From Planctomycetaceae bacterium (GTDB lineage: Bacteria; Planctomycetota; Planctomycetia; Planctomycetales; Planctomycetaceae): 5,674 bases of DNA. The stretch is from positions 43,154 to 48,827 of the forward strand of contig DOCI01000351.1 of the NCBI GenBank assembly GCA_003503535.1, given 5' to 3'. A program made the position numbers and the translations under genes. Every line of letters begins with the position of its first letter. The first letter of the stretch is position 1. The notes under the pieces are model-generated. The model worked only from the letters and a program-made list of their open reading frames with translations, had not been told where the DNA came from and made no database searches. Shown one piece after another: positions 1 to 5,674 of the stretch.

Positions 1-255
1 AAGAGGTCCTCCATGACATCGCTTGCAAGCCTGCAGTTGTGTAAGTTCGTGTCCATTGTAATTGAGGAAATCACCCTCCTGATTTCTCTGTTCGCAAAGT
101 TGTTTCACAACAAGATTATTTTCTACCTGTGCCTCAACTTCGCGGCCACGACTAAAGAGAATCAACATCACGAGCAGGCATCCAGAAATTAGCAAGTAAT
201 TTTGCCCACGATTTTGTGAATGAATATTCAACAGTGAAGATGACTGATTTGTCAT
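1..255 (-). CDS. Partial membrane-anchored c-type cytochrome (N-terminal 85 residues)
   Basis: An open frame starts at the ATG at 253-255 and runs without a stop to the left edge, so the 3' part is missing. The 85 visible residues begin with a polar stretch of about 20 residues. A hydrophobic segment follows (about residues 20-37, containing LLISGCLLVMLILF), then a hydrophilic region with Glu and Gln. The ISGC inside it resembles a lipobox, but the hydrophobic run continues after the Cys, so an uncleaved signal anchor is more likely. At residues 77-81 (nt 13-27) lies CKRCH, a canonical CXXCH covalent haem c site, followed by GG. The haem domain should therefore face the periplasm. The start is 23 bases after the stop of the cytochrome lipoprotein gene, so the two are probably co-transcribed. 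A weak purine-rich GAGAGA lies a few bases upstream of the ATG. Total haem number and family cannot be told from this fragment. Confidence 0.77.
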   Translation of the reverse strand, partial: MTNQSSSLLNIHSQNRGQNYLLISGCLLVMLILFSRGREVEAQVENNLVVKQLCEQRNQEGDFLNYNGHELTQLQACKRCHGGPL

Positions 256-278
256 GTTTGTCTCTCGGTGTTGGGAAG

Positions 279-1904
279 TCAGTTCAAGGGGGTTTGTGGA
301 TCAACTATGGGCTCAGAGATCACATCTGGTTCTTCGATCGAAAATATTGAATCCAGTTTAGACAGGATTGATTCGATCAGGATTCCAGTTTCTGCATTGG
401 CAAAGTAGCCAGCAGGACTATGGAACAAATATTTTCGCCCTGCACCGGACGAATCTGGAATGGTTTCGAAATCCAAAACTTGCCGGAGTTCATCCAGTTC
501 AGATTCAATTTCCACTTTGAGAGCCGTTTGCAATTCCACCTCTGCAAGCAAATGCGGGATCAGGAGTGTCAATGAAACCGCTTTTCTCCAGCTCAGACGA
601 TTCTGCCTTAAATCCAGACGGATCGTTTTCTGAACCGCATTCAGAAATGTCTCGACCTGCGCCTTTTCAATCACACTATTGAATGGCGTGATCAGGTTAT
701 TGCTCTGCTGAATCATTGCCATGGCATTCAAGCTGTTTTTGCAGGATCCCTTCTCGCGATCGAGACGGCTCCAGTTATGAATTTCAAACCCTTTGTCAAT
801 GGATGCCAGATTGTTTTTAAGTTGTACAATCTCGACTAAAGATTCCTTGTTGTCGTTCTGAGCGTGAAAAAAACTATCCAGCATTGCCGGGAAAAATTCT
901 TGATAAGGATTTCCCCACTTGGAACCTTCATGCTGATTGACCTTCATCGGCAATACTCGATTATCCAGATCGCGATGACAGGCAAAGCAATTCATCTCTG
1001 AAAATTCCAGCTGAGAGTTTCCATTCGAATCTGTCTGGAGTCGATATTCCAACAATTCGAGAGTGGCTTGCATGCCGTACCATTGCCCTAGAATCCAATT
1101 GGACAGATGATCGTGATCTTCCTCATGCTCATGATTCCAGTGTGGTAATATGGCATTGGAAAACGCGGAGAAATCAAAATCGAGACGAGGATGTCCTGCT
1201 CCGATCATATCGTGATTTACCTCTCGCGAAACCATTCCCTGGTTTGCATCACCGGCAGATCCGATATGACAGCTTGCACATAGCTGAACTCTTTGGTGAG
1301 GTTGACTCAACGGGGTCATCCCCGCGTCGCGTATCCGTTTTTCATCGCTATTTTCAAGGCTGACTGACCAGTTCGGATGATCTTGAATCCATTCCTCTTC
1401 GACACCATGACACATCATACATTCTGTATTCTGCGGCATGACTGCCAGTTCAATTTGTGTCTCAGTAAATCCAGAAGGAATTAGCTGAGGAGCATGGCAA
1501 CTTAAACAGCTGGTCTCCCGGATCGCCAGACGATTATTCTCATCGTATAACTTGCTCATGATTTGAGCTGCAAGAGGAGAATTCAGACAGGTCAATGCTT
1601 CTGTGTGAGGATCGACCTCATGCCAGATCACAGCTTCATTTCGACTACAACTCCTGGCCTCGGTATCCGTTTTTACGGGGAATTCCTGACCATGACACCC
1701 CGTCGACGAGCAGGAACTCATGACCGAGTAGCGGGAAATTTGTGAAAGTTCATCACTCAAAGTGAAAGTCTTCTCTATTGAGGCTTCCGAGGAGTGAACC
1801 TGCTGTATCTGTTGTGGTTCCGAAGAATTGATGGGACCACATCCCGCGACGGTAAAGAGCAGCAGTGTCTGAAAACACCAAAAGATAATCCCGTGCAATC
1901 GCAT
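279..1904 (-). CDS. Five-haem cytochrome c lipoprotein (cytochrome c554-like)
   Basis: This is a predicted periplasmic, lipid-anchored electron carrier or multihaem enzyme. From the preferred ATG at 1902-1904 it has 541 residues. The N-terminus is a type II signal peptide: MRLHG, a hydrophobic core, then the lipobox VAGC with the lipidated Cys at residue 22. Haem sites in order are CSSTGCH (65-71, a C-x4-CH spacing), CLSCH (133-137), CMMCH (162-166), CASCH (209-213) and CFACH (306-310). Conserved-looking histidines in DPH (100), NHD (231) and GHPR (238) are candidate axial ligands. An acidic, His-rich loop follows at about 255-267. The last 230 residues carry no haem motif and look mainly helical. 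The pattern fits the cytochrome c554/multihaem family common in planctomycetes, from memory of the family. The frame also extends upstream to ATG 1937 and GTG 2024, but those starts bury the signal peptide behind 11 or 40 extra residues. None of the starts has a strong ribosome binding site. Substrate and redox partner are unknown. Confidence 0.9.
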   Translation of the reverse strand: MRLHGIIFWCFQTLLLFTVAGCGPINSSEPQQIQQVHSSEASIEKTFTLSDELSQISRYSVMSSCSSTGCHGQEFPVKTDTEARSCSRNEAVIWHEVDPHTEALTCLNSPLAAQIMSKLYDENNRLAIRETSCLSCHAPQLIPSGFTETQIELAVMPQNTECMMCHGVEEEWIQDHPNWSVSLENSDEKRIRDAGMTPLSQPHQRVQLCASCHIGSAGDANQGMVSREVNHDMIGAGHPRLDFDFSAFSNAILPHWNHEHEEDHDHLSNWILGQWYGMQATLELLEYRLQTDSNGNSQLEFSEMNCFACHRDLDNRVLPMKVNQHEGSKWGNPYQEFFPAMLDSFFHAQNDNKESLVEIVQLKNNLASIDKGFEIHNWSRLDREKGSCKNSLNAMAMIQQSNNLITPFNSVIEKAQVETFLNAVQKTIRLDLRQNRLSWRKAVSLTLLIPHLLAEVELQTALKVEIESELDELRQVLDFETIPDSSGAGRKYLFHSPAGYFANAETGILIESILSKLDSIFSIEEPDVISEPIVDPQTPLN

Positions 1905-2025
1905 TGGAATCTGGCAATGAGAATTCACGATAGTCATAACCAGTTCAATGTCTTTACGGAAAAAACAGGGCGTTTCTTGATCCCATCGCGGTAAAAGGAT
2001 CCACCATAGAGTAACGAATTGCACT

Positions 2026-2101
2026 CAGTTATGTGGTATTTGGATTAAACAATTATGGTCGAGTGCCCATTCAGGGCTTAGATTTGGGCATCAAATAACT
2101 G
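2026..2101 (-). other. Potential folded leader RNA upstream of the cytochrome gene
   Basis: Several complementary segments are nested here. CAGTTAT (2026-2032) is the exact reverse complement of ATAACTG (2095-2101). TATTTG (2037-2042) pairs with CAAATA (2092-2097). Inside them TGCCCA (2064-2069) pairs with TGGGCA (2085-2090), with a competing GCCC/GGGC pairing at 2065-2077. Read on the minus strand this would lie in the long 5' leader of the cytochrome mRNA. No known riboswitch is recognised, and the outer pairs are AT-rich, so chance is a real alternative. Confidence 0.25.
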
Positions 2102-2122
2102 TAACGCACTCCGTTGTCGTGC

Positions 2123-2138
2123 TTGATAAGAACATCAA
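2123..2138. promoter_or_regulatory. Inverted repeat TTGAT-N6-ATCAA (FNR-like half-sites)
   Basis: Two perfect half-sites of the FNR/CRP-family consensus, TTGAT (2123-2127) and ATCAA (2134-2138), face each other. The spacer is six bases, whereas canonical FNR boxes have four. The site lies between the predicted promoter and the cytochrome gene. It could be a site for another CRP/FNR-family regulator, which would fit a respiratory cytochrome, or a chance 5-bp dyad. Confidence 0.2.
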
Positions 2139-2168
2139 CCCAAATTATTAGTGTGGAAGACGCACTGG

Positions 2169-2197
2169 AAAATATAAACGGTATGACACATTGTCAT
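2169..2197 (-). promoter_or_regulatory. Candidate promoter of the cytochrome operon
   Basis: On the minus strand ATGACA (2197-2192, five of six matches to TTGACA) is followed after 17 bases by TATTTT (2174-2169). An overlapping TATATT (2176-2171) is closer to the -10 consensus but sits only 15 bases away. It would drive the cytochrome genes with a leader of roughly 250 bases to the start at 1904. This is by eye only, and planctomycete promoters are not always sigma70-like. Confidence 0.3.
2183..2197. promoter_or_regulatory. Perfect dyad ATGACA-N3-TGTCAT, possible operator
   Basis: ATGACA (2183-2188) and TGTCAT (2192-2197) are exact reverse complements separated by three bases. The dyad coincides with the -35 element of the predicted cytochrome promoter on the minus strand, a usual place for a repressor or activator site. 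No specific regulator family is assigned. Confidence 0.3.
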
Positions 2198-2257
2198 GCG
2201 TTCGGAATGTTGATCTCAGCATAAATGAGCCTGCTCGGGAATACCAATTAAAAGCAT

Positions 2258-2303
2258 GGCAATTCCCTGTATTTCAGATGGAAATCGCCATCGCGGGAAT
2301 GCC
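2258..2303 (-). terminator. Nested hairpin after the secA-like gene, candidate terminator
   Basis: Read on the minus strand, GGCATTCCC (2303-2295) pairs with GGGAATTGCC (2267-2258), giving nine pairs with one bulged base. The intervening loop contains a second hairpin, GATGG/CCATC (2292-2288 with 2281-2277, six-base loop). The structure starts 11 bases after the secA-like stop codon and is followed by CTTTTAATT, a short imperfect T-rich run. It fits the end of the M50-HlyD/SecA-like transcript. The large loop and weak T-tract make it a non-classical intrinsic terminator. Confidence 0.42.
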
Positions 2304-2314
2304 GGCTTTGAAAT

Positions 2315-4234
2315 TCAGTCGGTCAGGAATTCTGGAATCAGTCCTAATGATTCTAATTCCTGCTGCAGCATGGTCGATTGCTGGTACATTTTTATTCGAG
2401 ATTGTCGATGCTCCCGTTCGAGTTTTTGTTGAGCCGATCGAAACCAGTGGATCGCCCGAGAAGGGACTTCAGTACCTTTGAGCGATAGAGAATAGTTCTG
2501 AACCTTCTTCTGAAATTCAATTGGCAACTGCTCAAAGAGATCATCTTCAAACGAGAGAAGAAACTGATACGAACCAGCTTCCCCCTGACGAGCCGTCCGC
2601 CCAATCAACTGACGGTCGATTCGACTTGAAAAATGCATTTCACTCAGAATTACATGTAATCCACCGCGGCTCAAAGCTTCGCGATCCACTTGGATATCGG
2701 TTCCTCGACCAGCCATGTTTGTGGCAATTGTGACCTGCCCGGGTTGTCCCGCTTGAGAAATAATTTCTGCTTCCAGTGCATGGTTGGCGGCATTGAGCAA
2801 TTCAAATTCAATTCCGGCAGACTGAAGTACCTCAGCCAATTCTAATGAACTTTGAACCGTAGGCGTACCAATCAGGATTGCTCGTTTTTGCTCGACTAAC
2901 TCCTGAACTACTTTTCGGATCTCGTTGCATTTTTCGGCTCGGGTTTTAAAGAGCTTTGTTTTGACTTCAGTTCGTATTGAAGGAAGCCTGGTTGCAATTT
3001 GAATGGTTTCCAGATCGTAATACTGTTCCAATTCCCCGGCGATCGATTTCGCAGTCCCGGTCATCCCACACAGAAACCGGTACTTTTGGGCAAGAAGCTG
3101 AACGGTCGTTTGAGCTTTAGTGGAAGTTTGTTCGATCTGAGTGAATTCCTCCTTCATTTCAATGGCAAGTTGCAATCCGCGTTGCCATTTTCGTCCAGGG
3201 ATCACACGTCCGGTATTTTGATCGATAATTTCAATCTGATCATTCACAATCAGATAGTCACGATCTTTTCGAAAATAATGTGACGTCGTTAGACTGTTTT
3301 CCATCGCCACCTGCAAGTCATGCCAGCGATAACCACACATTTCTTCTGATTTCTGCTCCAGAACAAGTTTACTTCGACCGTCCGGCTTCAGTTTGACTCG
3401 TCTCAACTGAGGCTCCAACGTGTAGTCTTGCTCTGGTCGAAAACGGGGAAGAGTTTCCCGGCACCAGCGATATCTCTCAACTTCTCCAGCGTCTGCCGGA
3501 ATCGCTTCGGCGATAATTAATGGCATGCGGGCTTGATCAATCAGAACACTGTCCGCCTCATCAATAATGGCGGCATTCATCTCCTCACGATGCACAGGTC
3601 GATCGGATGCATCCAGTTGGATTTCACCGTTAGGGTTTCTGTTTGTTTCCGTTTCGATCAAAAGGCGATCTTTTAAATAGTCGAAGCCAATTTCCTTTTC
3701 TGTCGCGTAGGTCACATCTCTGGAATATGCAACACGACGTTCGTTGCGATTGTCCTGATTTCTGATCACGCCGATCGATATTCCAAGCAGATTAAAAATC
3801 GGTTTTGAAAACTGATAGTCGCGGACCGCCAGATATTCATTAGCGGTGATCACATGACAGCCACGTGCTGAAAGTGCATGCACGTAAGCAGGTAACAATG
3901 CGGTCAGAGTTTTGCCTTCACCCGTTTGCATTTCAATGATGTAACCATCCAGAAGCGCACGACCGGCCAGCAGTTGATTGAAATAGTGTTCCTGCCGATG
4001 AACTCGCCTGGCGGCTTCGCGCATGATCGCGAATGCCTGCACCACATCCTGCGTGCCGCCTCGCTGCTCGGCAAAGACTTGCTTCAATATCAGAGATTTG
4101 GATTTCAAATCGGAATCAGTAAGATCACTCAGTTTGTGGCTAAACCTCAGTATCTCGTTACATTCACTGAGCCATGTCAACTGCCGTGGAATTCTATGCG
4201 GAGAATTATTCAGAATATTCCGGGCAATAAACAT
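2315..4234 (-). CDS. Short SecA-like translocase ATPase lacking the C-terminal domains
   Basis: This is a cytoplasmic DEAD-type motor ATPase of the SecA family, 639 residues from the ATG at 4232-4234. The motor is complete. It has the Q-motif Gln at about 87, Walker A TGEGKT (104-109), Walker B DEAD (225-228) followed by a SecA-type SVLIDQARMPLI, a preprotein cross-linking region (about 235-350, ending in IDQNTGRVIPGRKW), GMTGT (390-394), NMAGRGTD (506-513) and QLIGRTARQGEAG (542-554). After motif VI only about 75 residues remain, covering just the first part of the scaffold helix. Housekeeping SecA has 800-900 or more residues. The two-helix finger, helical wing and Cys-rich zinc tail are absent, so it is probably not the general secretion ATPase. 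The first stop comes after a clean end, with no SecA remnant downstream, so a recent frameshift is unlikely. A GTG at 4241-4243 is an alternative start; the ATG has a GAG eight bases upstream. It lies just behind the M50-HlyD gene and may power that system. Confidence 0.92.
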   Translation of the reverse strand: MFIARNILNNSPHRIPRQLTWLSECNEILRFSHKLSDLTDSDLKSKSLILKQVFAEQRGGTQDVVQAFAIMREAARRVHRQEHYFNQLLAGRALLDGYIIEMQTGEGKTLTALLPAYVHALSARGCHVITANEYLAVRDYQFSKPIFNLLGISIGVIRNQDNRNERRVAYSRDVTYATEKEIGFDYLKDRLLIETETNRNPNGEIQLDASDRPVHREEMNAAIIDEADSVLIDQARMPLIIAEAIPADAGEVERYRWCRETLPRFRPEQDYTLEPQLRRVKLKPDGRSKLVLEQKSEEMCGYRWHDLQVAMENSLTTSHYFRKDRDYLIVNDQIEIIDQNTGRVIPGRKWQRGLQLAIEMKEEFTQIEQTSTKAQTTVQLLAQKYRFLCGMTGTAKSIAGELEQYYDLETIQIATRLPSIRTEVKTKLFKTRAEKCNEIRKVVQELVEQKRAILIGTPTVQSSLELAEVLQSAGIEFELLNAANHALEAEIISQAGQPGQVTIATNMAGRGTDIQVDREALSRGGLHVILSEMHFSSRIDRQLIGRTARQGEAGSYQFLLSFEDDLFEQLPIEFQKKVQNYSLSLKGTEVPSRAIHWFRSAQQKLEREHRQSRIKMYQQSTMLQQELESLGLIPEFLTD

Positions 4235-4253
4235 ACGATTCACTCGAATAGAT

Positions 4254-5674
4254 TCAGGATCGTCGGAGATAGTTTTTCCACAGATAGTTCCCGATACGCT
4301 CGGCTATTGTGCTTGAAGGATGTTCAATCAATGCCTGTCCCTGCATTCCAGCAATCAACGGGAGCTGGTTTCGACTCCAGGCAACTCGGACAACATATCG
4401 AGCCGAATCTTTTTCCGATACCGCATTAGATTGTGATTCCCTGTCCAGCAGATTTCGCAGTTCCCAGTCCGCACCAGATCTGTTTTCGATAACATGATCT
4501 GAAAGAAAAGACACTGTTCCCGAAATAGGAACATTGGGAAACCCCTGTAACCGCAGAGTAATCTGCTGTCCGACTTTCAAGGCCTTCTTTTCCTCTTCTG
4601 TCACCAGAATTGCGGCTGTGAATTCAGAATCCTCGTAGATTTTGAGGAGCGGAGTTTGACGAGCGACATACGGATGAGATTCGGTGGTGTTGTAGATGTC
4701 TCTATCCCATGTTTTGTTTTCGATCTTTTCCTCAAGTGTTTCTGCTATCGGAATGGAAGCCGCAGGGATGACGATACCCGAACTATGAGCCAGTACGTTC
4801 AGTTTTCCAGCCTCTACTTCTAAAAGCTTCATACGTCGCAGATGGTAATTTTCCAGATCTCGCGACTGAGCCACCAACTGTGGCTGGGAGAGATGCTCGT
4901 TGAGAGCTGTGATGACTTTCTGTTTTTCAAGATCTGCGCGCAGGCGAATGGCTTTGCGCTCATGTTGAGTATCCTGCAGCGCCAGGACTTTCTGACCGGA
5001 TTCGACGCTATGATGCTCATTTCGATGTTCAACTTCAGACAATGTTCCTGAGACATCTGCAATCAGATAGCTTGAAAGTTTGGGAGAGGCGACTAAAGGA
5101 GCGGTTGTTCGGTTGGAGAGCGGTACCGCAAACAGGAAGTAGCCTGAAGCTCCGGCAAACAGGAGTGGCAAAATGAGGCGAACCGGTCGCATGGAAACAT
5201 CCTTGTGTTCTTTCATCAGTTTGTAAAACGACGTCAGCCCCTGAGTCAGCATCGTCATCAATCCCTGGACTAATACCACTCTTGAGATCCACCCCAGTTG
5301 GTACGGCTTCAACAGATGATGCAAAAACTCTGAGATCACAATCAGAATCAGCATTGTGTAAACAATCGAACAAACGTGGTAGAGCAGATACCAGAACTGA
5401 TTCTGCTGCGGTAACTGTGTGTTTCTTCGCAGCGACTTACCAGAAACGATTTCCACTAACTGGTAGTGAAATAACTTCTTCGATTTTTCCCGAAGATTGG
5501 TCACTCCCAGAAGATCGGAAAAGACGTAATAGCCATCAAATTTCAGCAACGGATTCAGGTTCACAAGCACAGTGCTGCAGAGCGTTACTCCGATCACATG
5601 AGCCATAAAGTCATGGGTAAACCCAGGCCCCGTCAGTAACCAGAGTCCGACAGCTAAGCTTCCCAACACGAGTT
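4254..5674 (-). CDS. M50 metalloprotease-like / HlyD-type adaptor fusion, 5' partial
   Basis: The frame is open to the right edge, so the N-terminus is missing. The visible 472 residues begin with two membrane segments (about 2-16 and 22-38), then NLNPLLKFDGYY (38-49), the second M50/site-2 protease signature with its zinc-ligand Asp (GAT at 5535-5537). Further hydrophobic segments lie at about 94-118, 127-147 and 166-185. The rest is a periplasmic adaptor. It has a lipoyl-like half motif (about 206-233, VSGTLSEVEHRNEHHSVESG), a short charged helical hairpin (235-290), a second half (290-305, HSSGIVIPAAS), a beta-barrel domain (341-395, with LKVGQQITLRL) and a C-terminal membrane-proximal part (396-472). 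The HExxH helix would lie upstream of the window, so proteolytic activity cannot be judged. Proteins of this plan usually accompany export or envelope systems. The secA-like start lies 19 bases past its stop codon. The role is inferred to be export of, or intramembrane processing linked to, an unknown substrate. Confidence 0.85.
   Translation of the reverse strand, partial: LVLGSLAVGLWLLTGPGFTHDFMAHVIGVTLCSTVLVNLNPLLKFDGYYVFSDLLGVTNLREKSKKLFHYQLVEIVSGKSLRRNTQLPQQNQFWYLLYHVCSIVYTMLILIVISEFLHHLLKPYQLGWISRVVLVQGLMTMLTQGLTSFYKLMKEHKDVSMRPVRLILPLLFAGASGYFLFAVPLSNRTTAPLVASPKLSSYLIADVSGTLSEVEHRNEHHSVESGQKVLALQDTQHERKAIRLRADLEKQKVITALNEHLSQPQLVAQSRDLENYHLRRMKLLEVEAGKLNVLAHSSGIVIPAASIPIAETLEEKIENKTWDRDIYNTTESHPYVARQTPLLKIYEDSEFTAAILVTEEEKKALKVGQQITLRLQGFPNVPISGTVSFLSDHVIENRSGADWELRNLLDRESQSNAVSEKDSARYVVRVAWSRNQLPLIAGMQGQALIEHPSSTIAERIGNYLWKNYLRRS

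Noticed and set aside
1905..2024. Upstream extension of the cytochrome to GTG 2024 or ATG 1937
   Set aside because: It would put 40 or 11 residues before a well-formed lipoprotein signal peptide, and neither start has a better ribosome binding site. The ATG at 1937 remains possible.
2237..2267. Alternative hairpin GGGAAT/ATTCCC
   Set aside because: It has only six pairs with a 19-base loop and competes with the longer nested hairpin at 2258-2303.
2216..2314. The secA-like frame stays open for about 32 codons past its stop
   Set aside because: The translated stretch does not resemble SecA scaffold, wing or Cys-rich tail sequence, and it overlaps the hairpin. It looks like chance rather than a broken gene.
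2191..2481. Plus-strand open frame of 96 codons beginning between the two blocks
   Set aside because: Most of it is antisense to the 3' end of the well-supported SecA-like gene, and its predicted protein has no recognisable motif.
3926..4429. Plus-strand open frame of 167 codons
   Set aside because: It is fully antisense to the SecA-like and M50-HlyD genes, which have clear family motifs, so it is a shadow frame.
5035..5373. Minus-strand open frame of 112 codons in another phase
   Set aside because: It lies wholly inside the adaptor/membrane region of the M50-HlyD gene and shows no domain of its own.

Overview
The window carries four protein-coding genes, all read on the minus strand, so transcription runs from the right edge to the left. 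No tRNA, rRNA, CRISPR array, transposase or other mobile-element signature was seen. The content suggests a planctomycete, probably a moderate-GC relative of Gimesia or Rubinisphaera. The reasons are the multihaem cytochrome c lipoprotein with its C-x4-CH first haem motif and NHD/GHPR signature, the short SecA paralogue, the M50-HlyD fusion and the weak Shine-Dalgarno signals. This assignment rests on remembered family patterns, not on a search.

Right block (2315-5674): the 3' part of a large membrane protein gene is followed at once by a SecA-like ATPase gene. The membrane protein joins the C-terminal half of an M50 (site-2 protease type) membrane domain to a HlyD/RND-type periplasmic adaptor. 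Its N-terminus, including any HExxH zinc site, lies beyond the right edge. The SecA-like protein is about 640 residues long. It keeps every ATPase motif and the preprotein cross-linking region but lacks most of the helical scaffold, the two-helix finger, the wing and the zinc-binding tail of housekeeping SecA. The two genes are only 10-20 bases apart, so they are probably co-transcribed. A cytoplasmic motor next to an envelope-spanning adaptor/protease suggests a dedicated export or envelope-processing machine.

Intergenic region (2025-2314; non-coding up to the preferred cytochrome start at 1904): it holds a nested hairpin just after the secA-like stop (candidate terminator), a perfect 6-bp dyad over a possible -35 element, two FNR-like half-sites at a non-canonical spacing, and a potentially folded leader. 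All of these are predictions by eye.

Left block (1-1904): a five-haem cytochrome c lipoprotein is followed after 23 bases by the start of a second membrane-anchored c-type cytochrome, cut by the left edge. They are likely co-transcribed and suggest an electron-transfer module on the periplasmic side of the membrane. Whether the cytochrome pair and the SecA/M50-HlyD pair work together or are only neighbours cannot be decided from this sequence.
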